Shown: one piece after another, positions 29,410-40,491 of the stretch
How the letters are laid out: each line of letters starts with the position of its first letter
How positions within the stretch are numbered: position 1 is the first letter of the stretch
DNA from: Amphibalanus amphitrite
Lineage: Eukaryota; Arthropoda; Thecostraca; Balanomorpha; Balanidae
NCBI RefSeq assembly: GCF_019059575.1
Contig: NW_024881506.1
Span: 620,001 to 684,000, forward strand
Direction of reading: 5' to 3'
Length of the DNA: 64,000 nt
Translations under genes and position numbers: made by a program
Notes under the pieces: generated by a model
Databases searched by the model: none
Told to the model about the DNA's origin: nothing
Seen by the model: only the letters and a program-made list of their open reading frames with translations

Positions 29410-32400
29410 GACTCATCGGAGCCGCCTGCCCGTGGCGAGTCCGCGCACCAATCTGGTGGCGAAGTGCTCCGATCTTCCAGTCGTCTCCACCAAAGTCTAC
29501 AACCTGTCTGCAACCTGCGACCTGCTGCGTCCCTGGGCTGGGCCCAGGGACGCTGAACGATGATTAACCGGGCAGGCCGCGCCGCGCCGACCGGCCCATG
29601 CGGCGGGGAAGTCGCACCCGACCGCAACGGGGCCCAGCGAGCGCGGCCTCCCACCCGGCGACATCACCCCCGAGACGGACAGCCCGGACCTCACAGACCG
29701 GACCCACCTGCCATCCCAAGCCGCGAACCTCGATCGACCAGACAGCGACCAACCGGATCACCGAAACAAGACCTCACCATCTTCCAACTGAACTGCAATG
29801 GACTGCGGGCGAGGGCAACGGAGTTGGCAAAAAGGATCGCTGACGAGAGGCCACACGTGGTCGCCCTCCAGGAGACAACCCTACCGCCGGACCTTCCGTT
29901 CCCGGCGGAGCTCCTGAGACTCGGCTACACGGTCGCTGTCCGGGCGGACGAGCCGGTGCAGCCCGAGCGCAACCTGGACCCCCCAGACCTGGGGCCGCCT
30001 ATCTCTCCGGTGACCGACCGGACGACGCGCGCGCCGGCCGTCCGGGACGGGCAAGCTCGGGACCCGGCGGAGGCCTCGAACCCCCCTCGGCCCGGCGGAC
30101 CGCGACCCAGGACCTGTCGCGCCAGGGGCGAGCCGCCGGAACGCCGCTGCCGGGGTTGCCGGAACAAGAGAGCCTGCACCGACAAACGAACGCCCGGGAC
30201 CCCCGACCGTGATGGGGAGCCCCCGGGGACGGAGCGAAGGAGTGTGACCTCTCCGAGCCGCGAGCGCAACACGGGAACCACTCCCCCGCCGCCCCTGCTC
30301 GGCCCGTACCGTGACGGTACGCGCCTGGAGCGGGCCAAGGGGGGCGTGGCGATCCTGACCCGGAACGACCTCGCCTTCGACCCACTACCGGCACCATACC
30401 GACCCGAGAGAGACTGCTCGACCTACATCGGAGCCGTAGCCATACACACATCAGACAGGACCATAAACATCGTGAACATATACAGCCCACCGGCCAGATG
30501 GACGGAAGGACAAGGAACCCAAGAACAGTCACTCGAGCTCACCAGACTCTCGCCCCCAGCCAGCAGCATCATCATGGGAGACGTAAACGCCCACAGCGAC
30601 TCGTGGGATCACCACCAGCGTCCCTCACATCTTGGCCTCCAGATCGAGGAGTGGACCACGGACTCTGGCTTGCTGATTCTCAACGACGGCTCTCACACCC
30701 GCGTCAACCCAGCCACGGGCGGACTCTCCACTCCCGACATCACTCTGGCCACCGCTGATGTCGGAGCGACGGCGGAGTGGAGCACGCAACCGAACCTCGG
30801 GTCCGACCACCTTCCGATCAGGACCACCCTGACCGCCGACCTGCCGCCGACCCGCCGAGGCAGGGGGAAGTTCTCCTTCCGTAAAGCAGATTGGACGGGA
30901 TTCAGGGAGTCCCTGGAAAAGAAGATGTCTGTGATCAACGTGGACACCCCCATCAACCAGCTCAACCAACAAATCACGAAAGCCATCACGTCGAGTGCAC
31001 GGAAACACATACCGTTTGGTAACGGCAGAAGCGCGAAGGGCCCCTTCTGGAGCGATAAATGCGAAGAGGCAGTGAAGGCGAGAGATGCAGCCCTCCGGAC
31101 GGCCACGCAACCATCCCGCACCAGGGCCGACATGGAGGCATACCAGCAGGCGCGAGCCGAAGCCGACAAGGTGATCACCGCCGAGAAGAGAGCCCACCTG
31201 GACGAGACGCTGAAAAACCTCAGACCGGACGCTGACCTGTGGAGAATCATTCGAAACCTAGACGGAAGACGGATCCCCAAGCCTAAGGAGTCCATCCAAC
31301 GAGAGCAGAGGGGCCCAACCCCGCCCTCGGGCCCAGCCGTTACCGACAAACAAAAGGCGAACCTCTTCATCAAGGAATACGCCGCGGTCTCCCGGATCAA
31401 ACTGGACAAACACGCTGACCGACAAATCAACAAAGAGGCTAGACGCGCCACCGGCCCCTGCCAATGCAATGGTCTGAAGACAGGACTGTGCTCCCCTTTC
31501 TCCAGGAGAGAGCTACAGAACGCCATAGGCAAGCTGAAGCTCGGCAGCGCTCCCGGCCAGGACGAGGTGTCCAACGAGATGCTGAGACAACTGGGCCCGA
31601 CGGCGGAGAGGATGCTACTCCACCTCCTGAACACGTCATGGCGCTCCGGCGAAACCCCAGCATCCTGGAGGCGAGCCACTATCGTACCAATCCTCAAGAA
31701 GGGGAAGCCCGCCAGCGCCCCCGGTAGCTACCGGCCCGTCTCCCTGCTCTCCTGCATCGGGAAACTCGCGGAGCGACTGGCCCAACGGCGACTCCAAGCT
31801 TGGCTGGAAGCCCACCACAAGATGGACCCTAACCAAGCCGGCTTCCGCAAGGGGCACAACACTAACGACCAACTGATCAAGATGACTCAAAGCATCTTCG
31901 ACGGCTTCGAGGCCAAGAGCCCCAACCGATCCGCCCTGGTGCTGCTGGACTTCCAGCGTGCCTATGACCGCGTGTGGCACGCAGGACTGGCCGCCAAGCT
32001 GGCCCGTCTGGGTACGCCCGCTTGTGTAACCAGGTGGATCATGGCCACACTCCGCGACAGACGGGGACGGGTGCGGTGGGAGACATCCTTCTCGGACAGC
32101 CGCCTGTTCCCCCAGGGTCTGGCCCAGGGCTCCGTGCTGGCCCCCCTGCTCTGGAACATCTACGCCAGCGACATCCTCCCGCGGGCCCCACCCGGAGTAC
32201 ACATCTCTGTGTACGCGGATGATGTGGCCCTGTGGGCCACCGAACGGAAGTTGTCGCAGTGCGAGGCGACCCTCCAGCCAGCACTGGACGAAATCTCCGA
32301 CTGGTGTACTCGGTGGAAAGTGCAGCTGTCGGCATCGAAGTGCTCGGCCACCCCGTTCTCTCTGGACCCCCGCGAAGCCGGAGGAAAGGTACACCTCAAG

Positions 32401-33935
32401 CTGAGTCTCCAGAACCGACCTGTCAACCATGTCACCTACCCAACCTTTCTGGGACTCAAGATGGACGGCGGCCTCACCTTCAGTGAGCACATCAAGCAAC
32501 TGAAGAAGTCGATGGCCAGACGCAGAAACTGCCTAGCCGCCCTCGCCGGACGCAGCTACGGCTGCAGCCGCCGCACACTCCGAGCAGCCTATATAGGTTA
32601 TATTAGGTCTCTGGCGGACTACGGTGCGGCAGTCTACATGACCCATGCCGCCCCGGCCTCTAGACAAGCCCTGGAAGCGGAGCAAAACGCATGCGCCCGT
32701 ATCATCACGGGCTGCATCCGCCCGACCAGACGAGACGCACTGCTCGCCGAGGCACAGCTGGAACCCCTCACGGTACGAGCCAAGAAACTCTCCTCGAACG
32801 AAGCCCAGAGACTGAAGAGGCTCCCTCCCGACGACCCGGCAAAGGAGGTGATCGATCGGGAGGTCCCACCGAGACTGAAGTACAGAGCCCATGAAGCCTG
32901 GATTCGAGAGGTTCAGCAAGCCGGCACAAACTCCGGCCCTCCCCTGCCGTGCGATGAGGACGTCGTGCTGGATGCAAAACCCTGCGTGCGGCGAGTTGCT
33001 GCCTGGATGGCGAGCGAGGCGGGCCTAGCGGAGCTCCCAGCGGAGCCGCTGGCCCTGACACCGCCTGTCCTTCTACCGGACTCCACAAGTCTGACTACAT
33101 CGACCTCTCTGACGGTGCCCACCTCGCGCACAGACCCACCGGAAGCGAGAAGAGCTGCAGCGGAGACGACGCTGGCGTCTCTCCCGCAGCCTGACGTGTC
33201 CATCTGGACCGACGGTTCGGCTGGGGGCGGCACGCACGATGGCGGAGGGGGAGCCCTGCTGATCTTCCACCAGGAGTCCCGCACCGTTCAGCTAACGGTA
33301 GCGGCCGGGAAGGTATGCAGCAGCACCCGGGCCGAACTCGTGGCCATCCGCGAGGCGCTGGCCGAGGCCGCGGGCGATCTGCCTGACCGGCCGGGTATGC
33401 TCCTCCTCTGCTGCGACTCGCGCGTAGCCATCCAGTCGCTACAAGACACGGCGGACTCCCAGTCGGCTCTGGTAGCGGAGATCAGGGACCTGCTAGACAC
33501 CATAACTCGTTCAGGCCACAGACTCCACTTGCAGTGGGTGCCCGGCCACGCGGGCCTGCCGGAGAACGAGGAGGCGGACCGTCTGGCAGCGATCGGGAGC
33601 TCGCGCAGACAGGACCAGATCCCCGTGGACCTGTGGTCGGCGAGAGCCGCGGTGGCCCGCCGGGCGCGGGCGATGTGTGATGCGCGCGCCAGACGCAGCC
33701 ACCCGCACCCCGACCCGACGCCCGGGCACGACGGACTGGACCGCCGAGCGTCGGTAACCGTGGCGCAGCTCCGGGTGGGATGCTCGCCCCTGACATGAGA
33801 CACCCGGCACCGACTCGGGCTGGCCGAGTCCGACGCGTGCGTCGACTGCGGCGAGCCGGACTCGGTCCCGCACCTGCTGATGGACTGCCCCGCACACCAG
33901 GTGGGGCCCGGCCTAAGCTGGCAAGAAAGAAAGAA
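29410..33935 (+). mobile_element. I/R1-group LINE with RNase H, 4.5 kb
   Basis: Bounded by a 13-bp target duplication AGCACCTGCTAAG at 29397-29409 and 33936-33948, immediately after a short (AAAG)n tail. The 5' part of ORF1 is missing: only about 48 codons of possible ORF1 remain (stop at 29554-29556), followed after three bases by the ORF2 ATG. The long perfect duplication and nearly open ORF2 point to a recent insertion. Confidence 0.85.
29560..33798 (+). CDS. LINE ORF2: endonuclease, RT, RNase H
   Basis: 1412 residues. Endonuclease starts near residue 74 (IFQLNCNGLRARA, QETTLPPD), then GDVNAHSDSW (about 340) and LGSDHLPI (about 413). RT: PVSLLSCIGKLAE, LLDFQRAYDRVW with motif A Asp at 797, GLAQGSVLAP, YADD at 885-888. 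RNase H: IWTDGSAGGG (1216), RAELVAIREAL, CCDSRVAI and WVPGHAGLPENEEAD, i.e. all four acidic residues. The ORF ends at TGA 33796-33798, but the same frame continues with CVDCGEPDSVPHLLMDC, a C-x2-C-x7-H-x4-C finger normal at this family's C-terminus, so the stop is probably a recent mutation. Residues 130-258 are an Arg/Pro-rich insert within the endonuclease. The protein makes cDNA at a nicked target and removes RNA. Confidence 0.9.
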   Translation: MINRAGRAAPTGPCGGEVAPDRNGAQRARPPTRRHHPRDGQPGPHRPDPPAIPSREPRSTRQRPTGSPKQDLTIFQLNCNGLRARATELAKRIADERPHVVALQETTLPPDLPFPAELLRLGYTVAVRADEPVQPERNLDPPDLGPPISPVTDRTTRAPAVRDGQARDPAEASNPPRPGGPRPRTCRARGEPPERRCRGCRNKRACTDKRTPGTPDRDGEPPGTERRSVTSPSRERNTGTTPPPPLLGPYRDGTRLERAKGGVAILTRNDLAFDPLPAPYRPERDCSTYIGAVAIHTSDRTINIVNIYSPPARWTEGQGTQEQSLELTRLSPPASSIIMGDVNAHSDSWDHHQRPSHLGLQIEEWTTDSGLLILNDGSHTRVNPATGGLSTPDITLATADVGATAEWSTQPNLGSDHLPIRTTLTADLPPTRRGRGKFSFRKADWTGFRESLEKKMSVINVDTPINQLNQQITKAITSSARKHIPFGNGRSAKGPFWSDKCEEAVKARDAALRTATQPSRTRADMEAYQQARAEADKVITAEKRAHLDETLKNLRPDADLWRIIRNLDGRRIPKPKESIQREQRGPTPPSGPAVTDKQKANLFIKEYAAVSRIKLDKHADRQINKEARRATGPCQCNGLKTGLCSPFSRRELQNAIGKLKLGSAPGQDEVSNEMLRQLGPTAERMLLHLLNTSWRSGETPASWRRATIVPILKKGKPASAPGSYRPVSLLSCIGKLAERLAQRRLQAWLEAHHKMDPNQAGFRKGHNTNDQLIKMTQSIFDGFEAKSPNRSALVLLDFQRAYDRVWHAGLAAKLARLGTPACVTRWIMATLRDRRGRVRWETSFSDSRLFPQGLAQGSVLAPLLWNIYASDILPRAPPGVHISVYADDVALWATERKLSQCEATLQPALDEISDWCTRWKVQLSASKCSATPFSLDPREAGGKVHLKLSLQNRPVNHVTYPTFLGLKMDGGLTFSEHIKQLKKSMARRRNCLAALAGRSYGCSRRTLRAAYIGYIRSLADYGAAVYMTHAAPASRQALEAEQNACARIITGCIRPTRRDALLAEAQLEPLTVRAKKLSSNEAQRLKRLPPDDPAKEVIDREVPPRLKYRAHEAWIREVQQAGTNSGPPLPCDEDVVLDAKPCVRRVAAWMASEAGLAELPAEPLALTPPVLLPDSTSLTTSTSLTVPTSRTDPPEARRAAAETTLASLPQPDVSIWTDGSAGGGTHDGGGGALLIFHQESRTVQLTVAAGKVCSSTRAELVAIREALAEAAGDLPDRPGMLLLCCDSRVAIQSLQDTADSQSALVAEIRDLLDTITRSGHRLHLQWVPGHAGLPENEEADRLAAIGSSRRQDQIPVDLWSARAAVARRARAMCDARARRSHPHPDPTPGHDGLDRRASVTVAQLRVGCSPLT

Positions 33936-33948
33936 AGCACCTGCTAAG

Positions 33949-34840
33949 CTTCGGCTAACCGCTGCGGCTCCGGTGCCATCGGCTCAGAGACCAACAGGCT
34001 GTAACGGCCGGAACTGATCGGCGATTCTGATTCTGTTAGGCTGATTCTGTTAGTGCGGGAGAGGCAGATGGAGCCTGGCCGGTGGGTTCTGCCTCAACGC
34101 GGGGCTGATGGGGTAAGGTGCAGCCCATATAAAAAAAATGTAAAAGCGTTGGAAATATCGCTTCACAAAGTCAGAGCATTTAGCATGGAAACGCTATGGC
34201 CTGATAGGAACTGAATGTCGTGGCGAATTTCGATGCTACCAAATTTCGGCGGGGCTTGCATCCACCTGTCGCTGGTCAGCCGTGCCACGGACGCTCTGGA
34301 TTTGTCGCTGCCGGTGCTGGCCGAGCCTGCCGCGCTCTGGGCCGACTGCGCCGAGCCGCTGCGGCCATGGTGCCCGACCTGAACCAGTAGGTAGCTGACG
34401 CCGGAGCGGCGCTCGGCGAGGTCGGTGCTGGTCGGAGATGGGGCCGCTGCCGGCTGCGGTGTCGCGCGGTGCAGCTGCTCGGCACGCTGGCCACGCCGCC
34501 GCCACCGGCTTGATGGCAGACAGCTTGCAGGCGCAGCTGGCCGCTTGGAGTCAGCGGCCTGTGCTTGAGCTGGCCATGCCATTCGGCAATCGCTGACATG
34601 AAGACCAGCCAGTGACCGTATACATTCCTGCCGCGTGTCGTCTAGCTGGTGCTCAGCTCCGGCAACGGCGTTCACTCTAGGTGAACCGCTTGCTACGCGG
34701 CGCTATCACGAATAAGGCATTTACGCGATAATAACCAGTTCGAGTAGTAAAGGTTTCACGTTAGAGTGACATCTAGAAGTCTAAATGTACTTACGCGAAA
34801 AGGTGAACGAAGGGGTCCAAATGGGTGAATTCCGGATAAA
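33949..34840. other. Unassigned; GC-rich minus-strand ORF 34163-34675
   Basis: A 170-codon open frame on the minus strand (Ser/Ala/Arg-rich, no recognised domain) covers the GC-rich part. Two further frames are open over the same bases, so compositional bias explains it. At 34005-34060 GATTCTGTTAG is duplicated. I see no firm gene. Confidence 0.35.
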
Positions 34841-34975
34841 AAGGTCAAATTAGGTCACGCTGGGTCATTTCAGGTCACAAAGGTCACCTCAGGTCACCAT
34901 AGGTCAGGTCAGGTCACAGAGGTCACCCAGGGTCACGATGGGTCAGGCCAAGTCACAGAGGTCACCTAAAGTCGC
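34841..34975 (+). repeat. Array of RGGTCA half sites
   Basis: About 13 copies of AGGTCA or GGGTCA in roughly 130 bp, spaced 6-12 bases, all on one strand, including adjacent pairs (AGGTCAGGTCAGGTCA). RGGTCA is the nuclear-receptor half site, so the array would bind such receptors in vitro, but it may be a simple degenerate minisatellite with a period near 10. The same word (as TGACCT) is scattered in element D. Confidence 0.7.
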
Positions 34976-37328
34976 AATGGGTTGGACCACATTGGTCAGG
35001 GCTATCATGGGCCGATGACGTCATTCCTGCTCATCTCCTGCCTACAACATCGGCCTATGGCACAGCATTACGGTGTCACCCCCCTGGGTGTTAAAGAAAT
35101 TCGTTCCTGAAAATGGGCCTTGCACAAGGCCCTATCTTCAACATGGAGCGACTGTTAGTGTGACGTCACCTCGTTTAGTCATTCTGATTTAAATGGGTTT
35201 GTTCTTGATAAATCGCTTAAAACTTGGTCTGAACTTTGTTGTGGTGCCTACAGAGTAAAAAGAATCAGCTTTATGACAGTAATGTGGCCTGGGGAAGGAG
35301 GTAATTTTGGGCTGTGACGTCACATATTTGAATGTTTGTGTTTGGAATATGGGAAGCCTAAGATGTTTAATGAAAAATAAATGCCAGAACCGTGTTCCTG
35401 GTCATCCAATCTATAAAGTCGGGCACAATTTAACTGGTTTTAACCACATTTTAGAAGGTGGGATAGTTCCTTTCACTCAATATACCCTGGGCCTGATTCG
35501 CCTTCCAACAGATCCTTCGGTCCGGTGACATGTCCCGAGGGCACGGCCTCGCTTCATGTCCCGGAGCAGCCCTCTGACCTGCCGGGCCCGAGAAATCGGG
35601 ATAGCCCCAGCGTGCGGACCAGTGCGGTGCCACCCGGGGTGCGTGACAGGAAGCCCACGGTCAAGGCTGTCCCGTTTCGCGGGTGCCGAAAACGCTTCGT
35701 ACCACTGCCGTGTATATAGTGTACTACTAGGGTGACCCGCGTGCTCCGCAACGCGAAAAGGGGGTATTTACGATCGGCGGGTGTTTGGTTGTTCTTGTGT
35801 CGGTTGGGTTATCTATCCATTTCGGTCGATTGTTTTTTGATGGCTAAACGTTTTGGTTTGGAAAAAAGATATCCATCGGATCGAGGTGCCTGTGTCTGAT
35901 AAGCATGCTTTCTACTTCAGAACCTGTCAATAGTTCAGTGAACCTGTCAAATGTGTTTTATAATTCAGGTGCGTAGTTTTTTGACAAATGAAAGGCGTAG
36001 ATAATTTTCGCTAAAAATGGATTTGCAGAGGTTTGAAACATTTATATTTTTAAGAATACTGTTGCTTGTCATGCAAACGTGATGATTGGATCTTGGAGAG
36101 AATTGAATGCTCTTTCTAATGATAGCATTTTCAATTGTCAAGCGTATCAGGTTAAGCAGCAAATCCCGTGTATCTTTTTAGTGGCACATTATGGACAAAT
36201 ACCATTTTAATTCAGCGATTTTTCCACATTGTTTTTGATCAATTAGCTGTCCACAATTTTTCCATGAGAGGCGGTACATTTCTCTTGGCAATTGACGTTG
36301 TTTCAACTCTCTCAGTCTGATGGTCACGGGAAAATAAAATAAAATCCAAAATCCGTTTGAAATGGCACTTTTTGAAATGAAATTGCCCTCACACTTGCAC
36401 GTGGCGCGTGCCACCCCTGCACCGCACACTATTCGATTGCCCGTTCGATTCTCTACACGATGCTGTTTTCCCCGTGCCGATCGGGCGCACGGCTACCGAG
36501 ATATTGCACGGGGAACGGACCCGTGTCGGGCAAATTTAGCCATTTTCGCCCGTTTTTGCCAGCCGATTTATACATGTAAAGTCTATGACGCGAATTTGCA
36601 CTTTTTGGGCACGCGCCACGCGCTCGCTATCGATCCGATCGAGCCGAGACCGCTCAAAGGCACGTTGTCCATCCTTGTTCTATAACTTGCGCAAATTTCA
36701 GCGCGGTAGGTGCAACGGTGTGACCTGTAACCCGCGCTACGTAGCACCATGTCGCGACCTTCGTAATAGACAGAAACTACGCCTTCCTCAAATAGTAATA
36801 TAGAAGTGTACGCGGGTTAGTACTACTAACCCAGTATCAATGTGTGCTACTAACGACAAAAGCCCGGGTCGGGCACCAAAAATATCTATTAAATAAAGGT
36901 TACTATAAGGCTCGCGTTTTCCGAGCAGGATCCGGCGTGATTTCGCGACGTAAAGGCGAAACGACCTGCGTGTTGGGAGCTGAAAATATGCCATGTATTG
37001 CAAATGGAGAAGCGGGACGCGATTTGCGAGCTGAAAAGCTGTGTTCCGGCCTTTAATGTCTAGCCTCTCTCTCTATAAGGTATGGGTCGGATATGAATAA
37101 GGTGCCCTCTCTCTCTCTATACTCAACGTAACAATTTAGTCAAGCGGTAAATATGATAAGATGTGACGAAAGCTCCGTGACAAAAAAAGAACAAGACATA
37201 GTAGGCAAATACCTGAAGCACGAATGCGCGCAAAAGCATATAATTTTACCACATAATATTAATATCCAGGCTACATCTACACTGAACTGTTATTTACAGA
37301 AACTTAAAGATATCATTTTCTACCTTCT
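34976..37328. other. Unclassified intergenic sequence
   Basis: No gene found. 35450-35475 carries GAAGGTGGGATAGTTCCTTT, similar to the right end of the TTAA element at 22366-22382, possibly the end of a small relative, but the left end is unclear. 36380-36720 is GC-richer with no domain. Short CT runs occur at 37063-37120. Confidence 0.4.
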
Positions 37329-37333
37329 AACGT

Positions 37334-37622
37334 AGATGTTTGAACTTGAATCCGAGGAAAATGTCTTCTCGTCTGAGAATTTCACTGCCATCCAAAACTC
37401 CTCTTCACGGTTAACTATGTTCTCGGCATAGGCAAGACGTTGCTGCCTGTGTCGTTCGGTGGTGTCGATTTTTCTTGCGGCGACCCGCAACAAATGCCCT
37501 TTTCTGCGAGGCGCCGGCGCACAGTGTGCCGGGGGATTGGCCCTCCGGGTCGGTCGCCAGCTGCGGCTGCCGCAGCGCCTACTTCGTAGACCGGCAGAAA
37601 GGGCTGCTGCTCGGCCACCTGA
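37334..37622 (-). pseudogene. Tc1-like transposase exon (first catalytic Asp)
   Basis: Minus strand: a polypyrimidine run and CAG acceptor (about 37620) precede an exon with HTVRRRLAEKGI, and after one frame change ERHRQQRLAYAENIVNREEE then FW-AVKFSDEKTFSSDSSSN and YVRR, ending at a GAAG|GTAG donor near 37334. This is the linker and first DDE strand of Tc1-like (IS630 superfamily) transposases; Asp of FSDEKTF is catalytic. The frameshift breaks it. Tc1-like genes usually lack introns, so the flanking splice-like sites are odd. Confidence 0.65.
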
Positions 37623-37659
37623 AAAAAAAACAGCCACCATAATAACCATAGCAATCGCT

Positions 37660-38760
37660 CAGTCGATATAACTATGCGCATTCAAATATTTTCTGAAGTA
37701 AGTTTTGTGACGTGGCCTGACCTTAACGATCCGGTCTGAAAATTTTCACATGTGCTAAAACGATGCATGACTAGGTGTGCTAAAAACGGCGAGGCTTTTT
37801 TACGCGAGTTATTCGCGAAAACCGAGGGGGGTCCTTTCGACCCTCCCTATACGGGCGAGGGTTATATTGTGAATATTCGAGCCTTTATGAAGACATGTCA
37901 TGTATATGAAGCCACAGAAACCTCCATGACCATCTTTCTTGGACCTATGACGTCACAGGAAGGCAAATAAGGTCAAATTGTACCGGTTTACGACGAAAAG
38001 CAATTGCTTTCGTAAAAGTGACTTAATTCACGTAAAGGGTCATATTCATTCAGAAAGAGGTTGATAAGTATCATAAATATTACTCCTGACTGATTTCAAG
38101 CACAAATACCGAAAATATTGTAACGTCATAAGAGCAGTCGCTACTTTTCCTGTCATTCAAATGGCTATATCTCTTGCAGTTTTAGAGATATTTTGTTAGT
38201 GTTCGGCATGTGTAAGGTCCGTAAGGGGTTCTCTGACACGTATTCCGGTTTTTGAAAATTTCCGAAAATTTGAAAAATATCCCAATAAATCTAAATTTTG
38301 AGTTAGAAAATCCCTACGTCTAGAGATTTTTATATTTTGGAAATTTCGAAATAGCTATTTTGTTTGCCATGCGTTTTTATACCTAGGTACGGTCCATTTT
38401 TTTTGAGTCGCTAAGTTGAAACTGATTTATGCGATTTTTCTCCGTGAACAACTTTTGCAACGAAAAATCGCGGAACATGACTTCAGTGTGACCTCTATAG
38501 CTCGTGACCTGAGGTGAACTGGGACCTAATTTTTTTCAGGAGTTGTGTAAAATTGATGTCCGGGAAGGTACTGAAAGTTTCAAGTCGAAATTCGCGGCCC
38601 TTTCTGGGTTATCTGCAAAAAACAGGGGGCCTTTTGCCCCCCCCCCCCCAATGGGTCGCGGGCTTTTAAGGACGGGAACAGAAGGTCCTCTTTCATGTCA
38701 TTGGGTCTTTCTGTCGCAAACATGCCTATCTGTCGCAAATGTGTTGCCACTAGTGATGTC
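37660..38760. other. Unclassified AT-rich sequence
   Basis: No gene or clear repeat; a poly-C run lies at 38638-38650. Confidence 0.4.
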
Positions 38761-38761
38761 A

Positions 38762-38992
38762 ATTACGGAAAATCGTGATACCGATACCAAACCAAATACC
38801 AACTATGTATACCCCTGGAAAATTACCGATACCGTCCGAACTGACATGGAAATATGAGGAAAATGTCTACTGTTTACCAAATTCTCAGCCTCTTTTACAT
38901 TAGCGAGGATTCATAATACCAACAATATACCGAATGCATTCGCCTTGAAATACCAAATACCAAGTTGGTATCGGTTTGATATCGGTATACCG
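38762..38992. mobile_element. MITE with TACCGATACCAAA words
   Basis: The left end TTACGGAAAATCGTGATACC (from 38762) and right end GGTTTGATATCGGTATACCG (to about 38991) are inverted. ACCGATACC and ATACCAA words recur inside in both orientations. It is immediately followed by two copies of GTGGGGCTATTTGAGACA (38997-39031). Length is about 230 bp; probably non-autonomous DNA transposon. Confidence 0.6.
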
Positions 38993-39031
38993 TAAAGTGG
39001 GGCTATTTGAGACAGTGGGGCTATTTGAGAC

Positions 39032-39400
39032 AATAAGGTAGTGGTTTAGTAAAATCGCTGTAAAATGAATACATTTTGACCCCCCCCCCAAAAAAAAAAT
39101 AACCTTAAATATTGACCTAGAGTCACCAAATTTGCACAGGGGCAGGAACGAAAATTCCGGGGAACCCACCTACCTACAAAATTTTTATAGGTGCCAATCA
39201 GCCAATCGCGAGGGGGTCGCATCGACCACCCCCTGCCAGGCCGCGTTATGAAAAATGTTATGCCAGGGCGAGGGTTAAGCAGCCTTGTAACAAAAGCCAC
39301 TTGATTTTGTAGCTTAGAGATGTGAGATGTAGGCTTCAATGGGCTACAGGCTGCTCGATAGGGACTATAGCAAGATTTGCGCGGGGCTCACGAGGTCGCG
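39032..39400. other. No recognised feature
   Basis: Contains C and A homopolymer runs at 39081-39100; nothing else identified. Confidence 0.4.
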
Positions 39401-39401
39401 T

Positions 39402-40491
39402 ATTTGGAAATTCCGACCTCGACGAGCATCTGTGGTAGAAAACCACCACTTTGGTAGGAGAAACTAGTGCTGTCCGCTACCATTTGCACTGCATGTGTCA
39501 CTATAGCTGCGACCATATAAACCGCGACATCTCATGTGCGCTGATTCTATTTAGCGATTAGCTAGGGCACCAGGGTGGATCCAGACTTTCAGTTTGAGGC
39601 AGGGCCGGGGTGCGGAGCCGGAGCCAGAGCTGGAGCCGGAGCCGGCATATTTTGCTCGGAGCCGGAGCCGAAGCCGTGAAACAATCTAGCCCGTAGCCGG
39701 AGTCGGAGCCGGAGCTGTTAAAAAAAAGGGGCGACTCCGGCTCCTTTTTTTGAAGAGGAAAAATTATTGACCGGTTGATTGATTATAGTTCGGTTTGTCA
39801 AACCGAACTGCCTGCCGAACTTGCAGTTCCAGGCAGTAAAACATGCGGTACCTATTCAAAATATGAAAATAGCCTTGTTATGCAAATACAGAAGCAGCTT
39901 GCACCAATCCCATCTTCTTTTTTCTGCCAACCGTATTTTATATGCACTGAGTAATGGAGCCGGAGCCGCCGGAGCCGGACCATTTTACTCGGAGCCGGAG
40001 CCGGAGCCGCCATGGCATTTCACCCGGAGCCGGAGCCGTCTGAAATTTCCACGGCTCCGCATCCCTGGTTAAGGGAAGGGAACTCATGGCCGGCCCGATC
40101 CCCTCCAGTCCGGCTGCTGAGCAGGGGGGGGGGAGGAGAAATGACAAATATGATACCACGCCAGTATTGCCTATAGGTACGAGGTACGTATGTATTGGTA
40201 CGTATTGGTATTGGTAAAGTTAAAGCTAAAAGTTATCAAATAAATAAGTTTAAAAAACACGGACGCCGAGCGCTGCCGTTTTTAAGATATCCGCGAAAAA
40301 CAAATCGTCAACTTGAGGAATCGATAAATTTAAATAACATCTCAGAAGGCACACTGCTGAGTGCTGATGCATAGATGTCGCAGCTATAGCAGCACATGCA
40401 GTGCAAATGGTAGCAGACAGCAGTAATTTCCCCCACCAAAGTGGTGGTTTTCTACCACAGATGCTCGTCGAGGTCGGAATTTCCAAACACG
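39402..40491. repeat. Inverted-repeat element, arms about 140 bp
   Basis: Arms 39402-39545 and 40350-40491 are reverse complements at high identity (GGAAATTCCGACCTCGACGA, then GTGGTAGAAAACCACCACTT). The core is interrupted by a hAT-like MITE at 39600-40077. The small hairpin GTGGTAGAAAACCACCAC lies within each arm. Confidence 0.75.
39600..40077. mobile_element. hAT-like MITE of GGAGCC words, copy 1
   Basis: Starts CAGGGCCGGGGTGCGGAGCC and ends GGCTCCGCATCCCTG, inverted. Flanking octamers GTTTGAGG and GTTAAGGG match at 6 of 8 positions, consistent with an old 8-bp hAT duplication. Both subterminal zones are arrays of GGAGCC. The middle (39770-39940) is AT-rich and shared with the copy at 47570-47934 (TAGCCTTGTTATGCAAATAC). 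Confidence 0.75.

Noticed and set aside
34163-34675. 170-codon minus-strand gene
   Set aside because: Overlapped by other open frames, Ala/Ser/Arg-rich composition, no motif.
35092-35475. Small relative of the TTAA element
   Set aside because: The right end resembles AAGGTGGGATGGTCCCT, but the left end is weak and no TTAA pair is seen.
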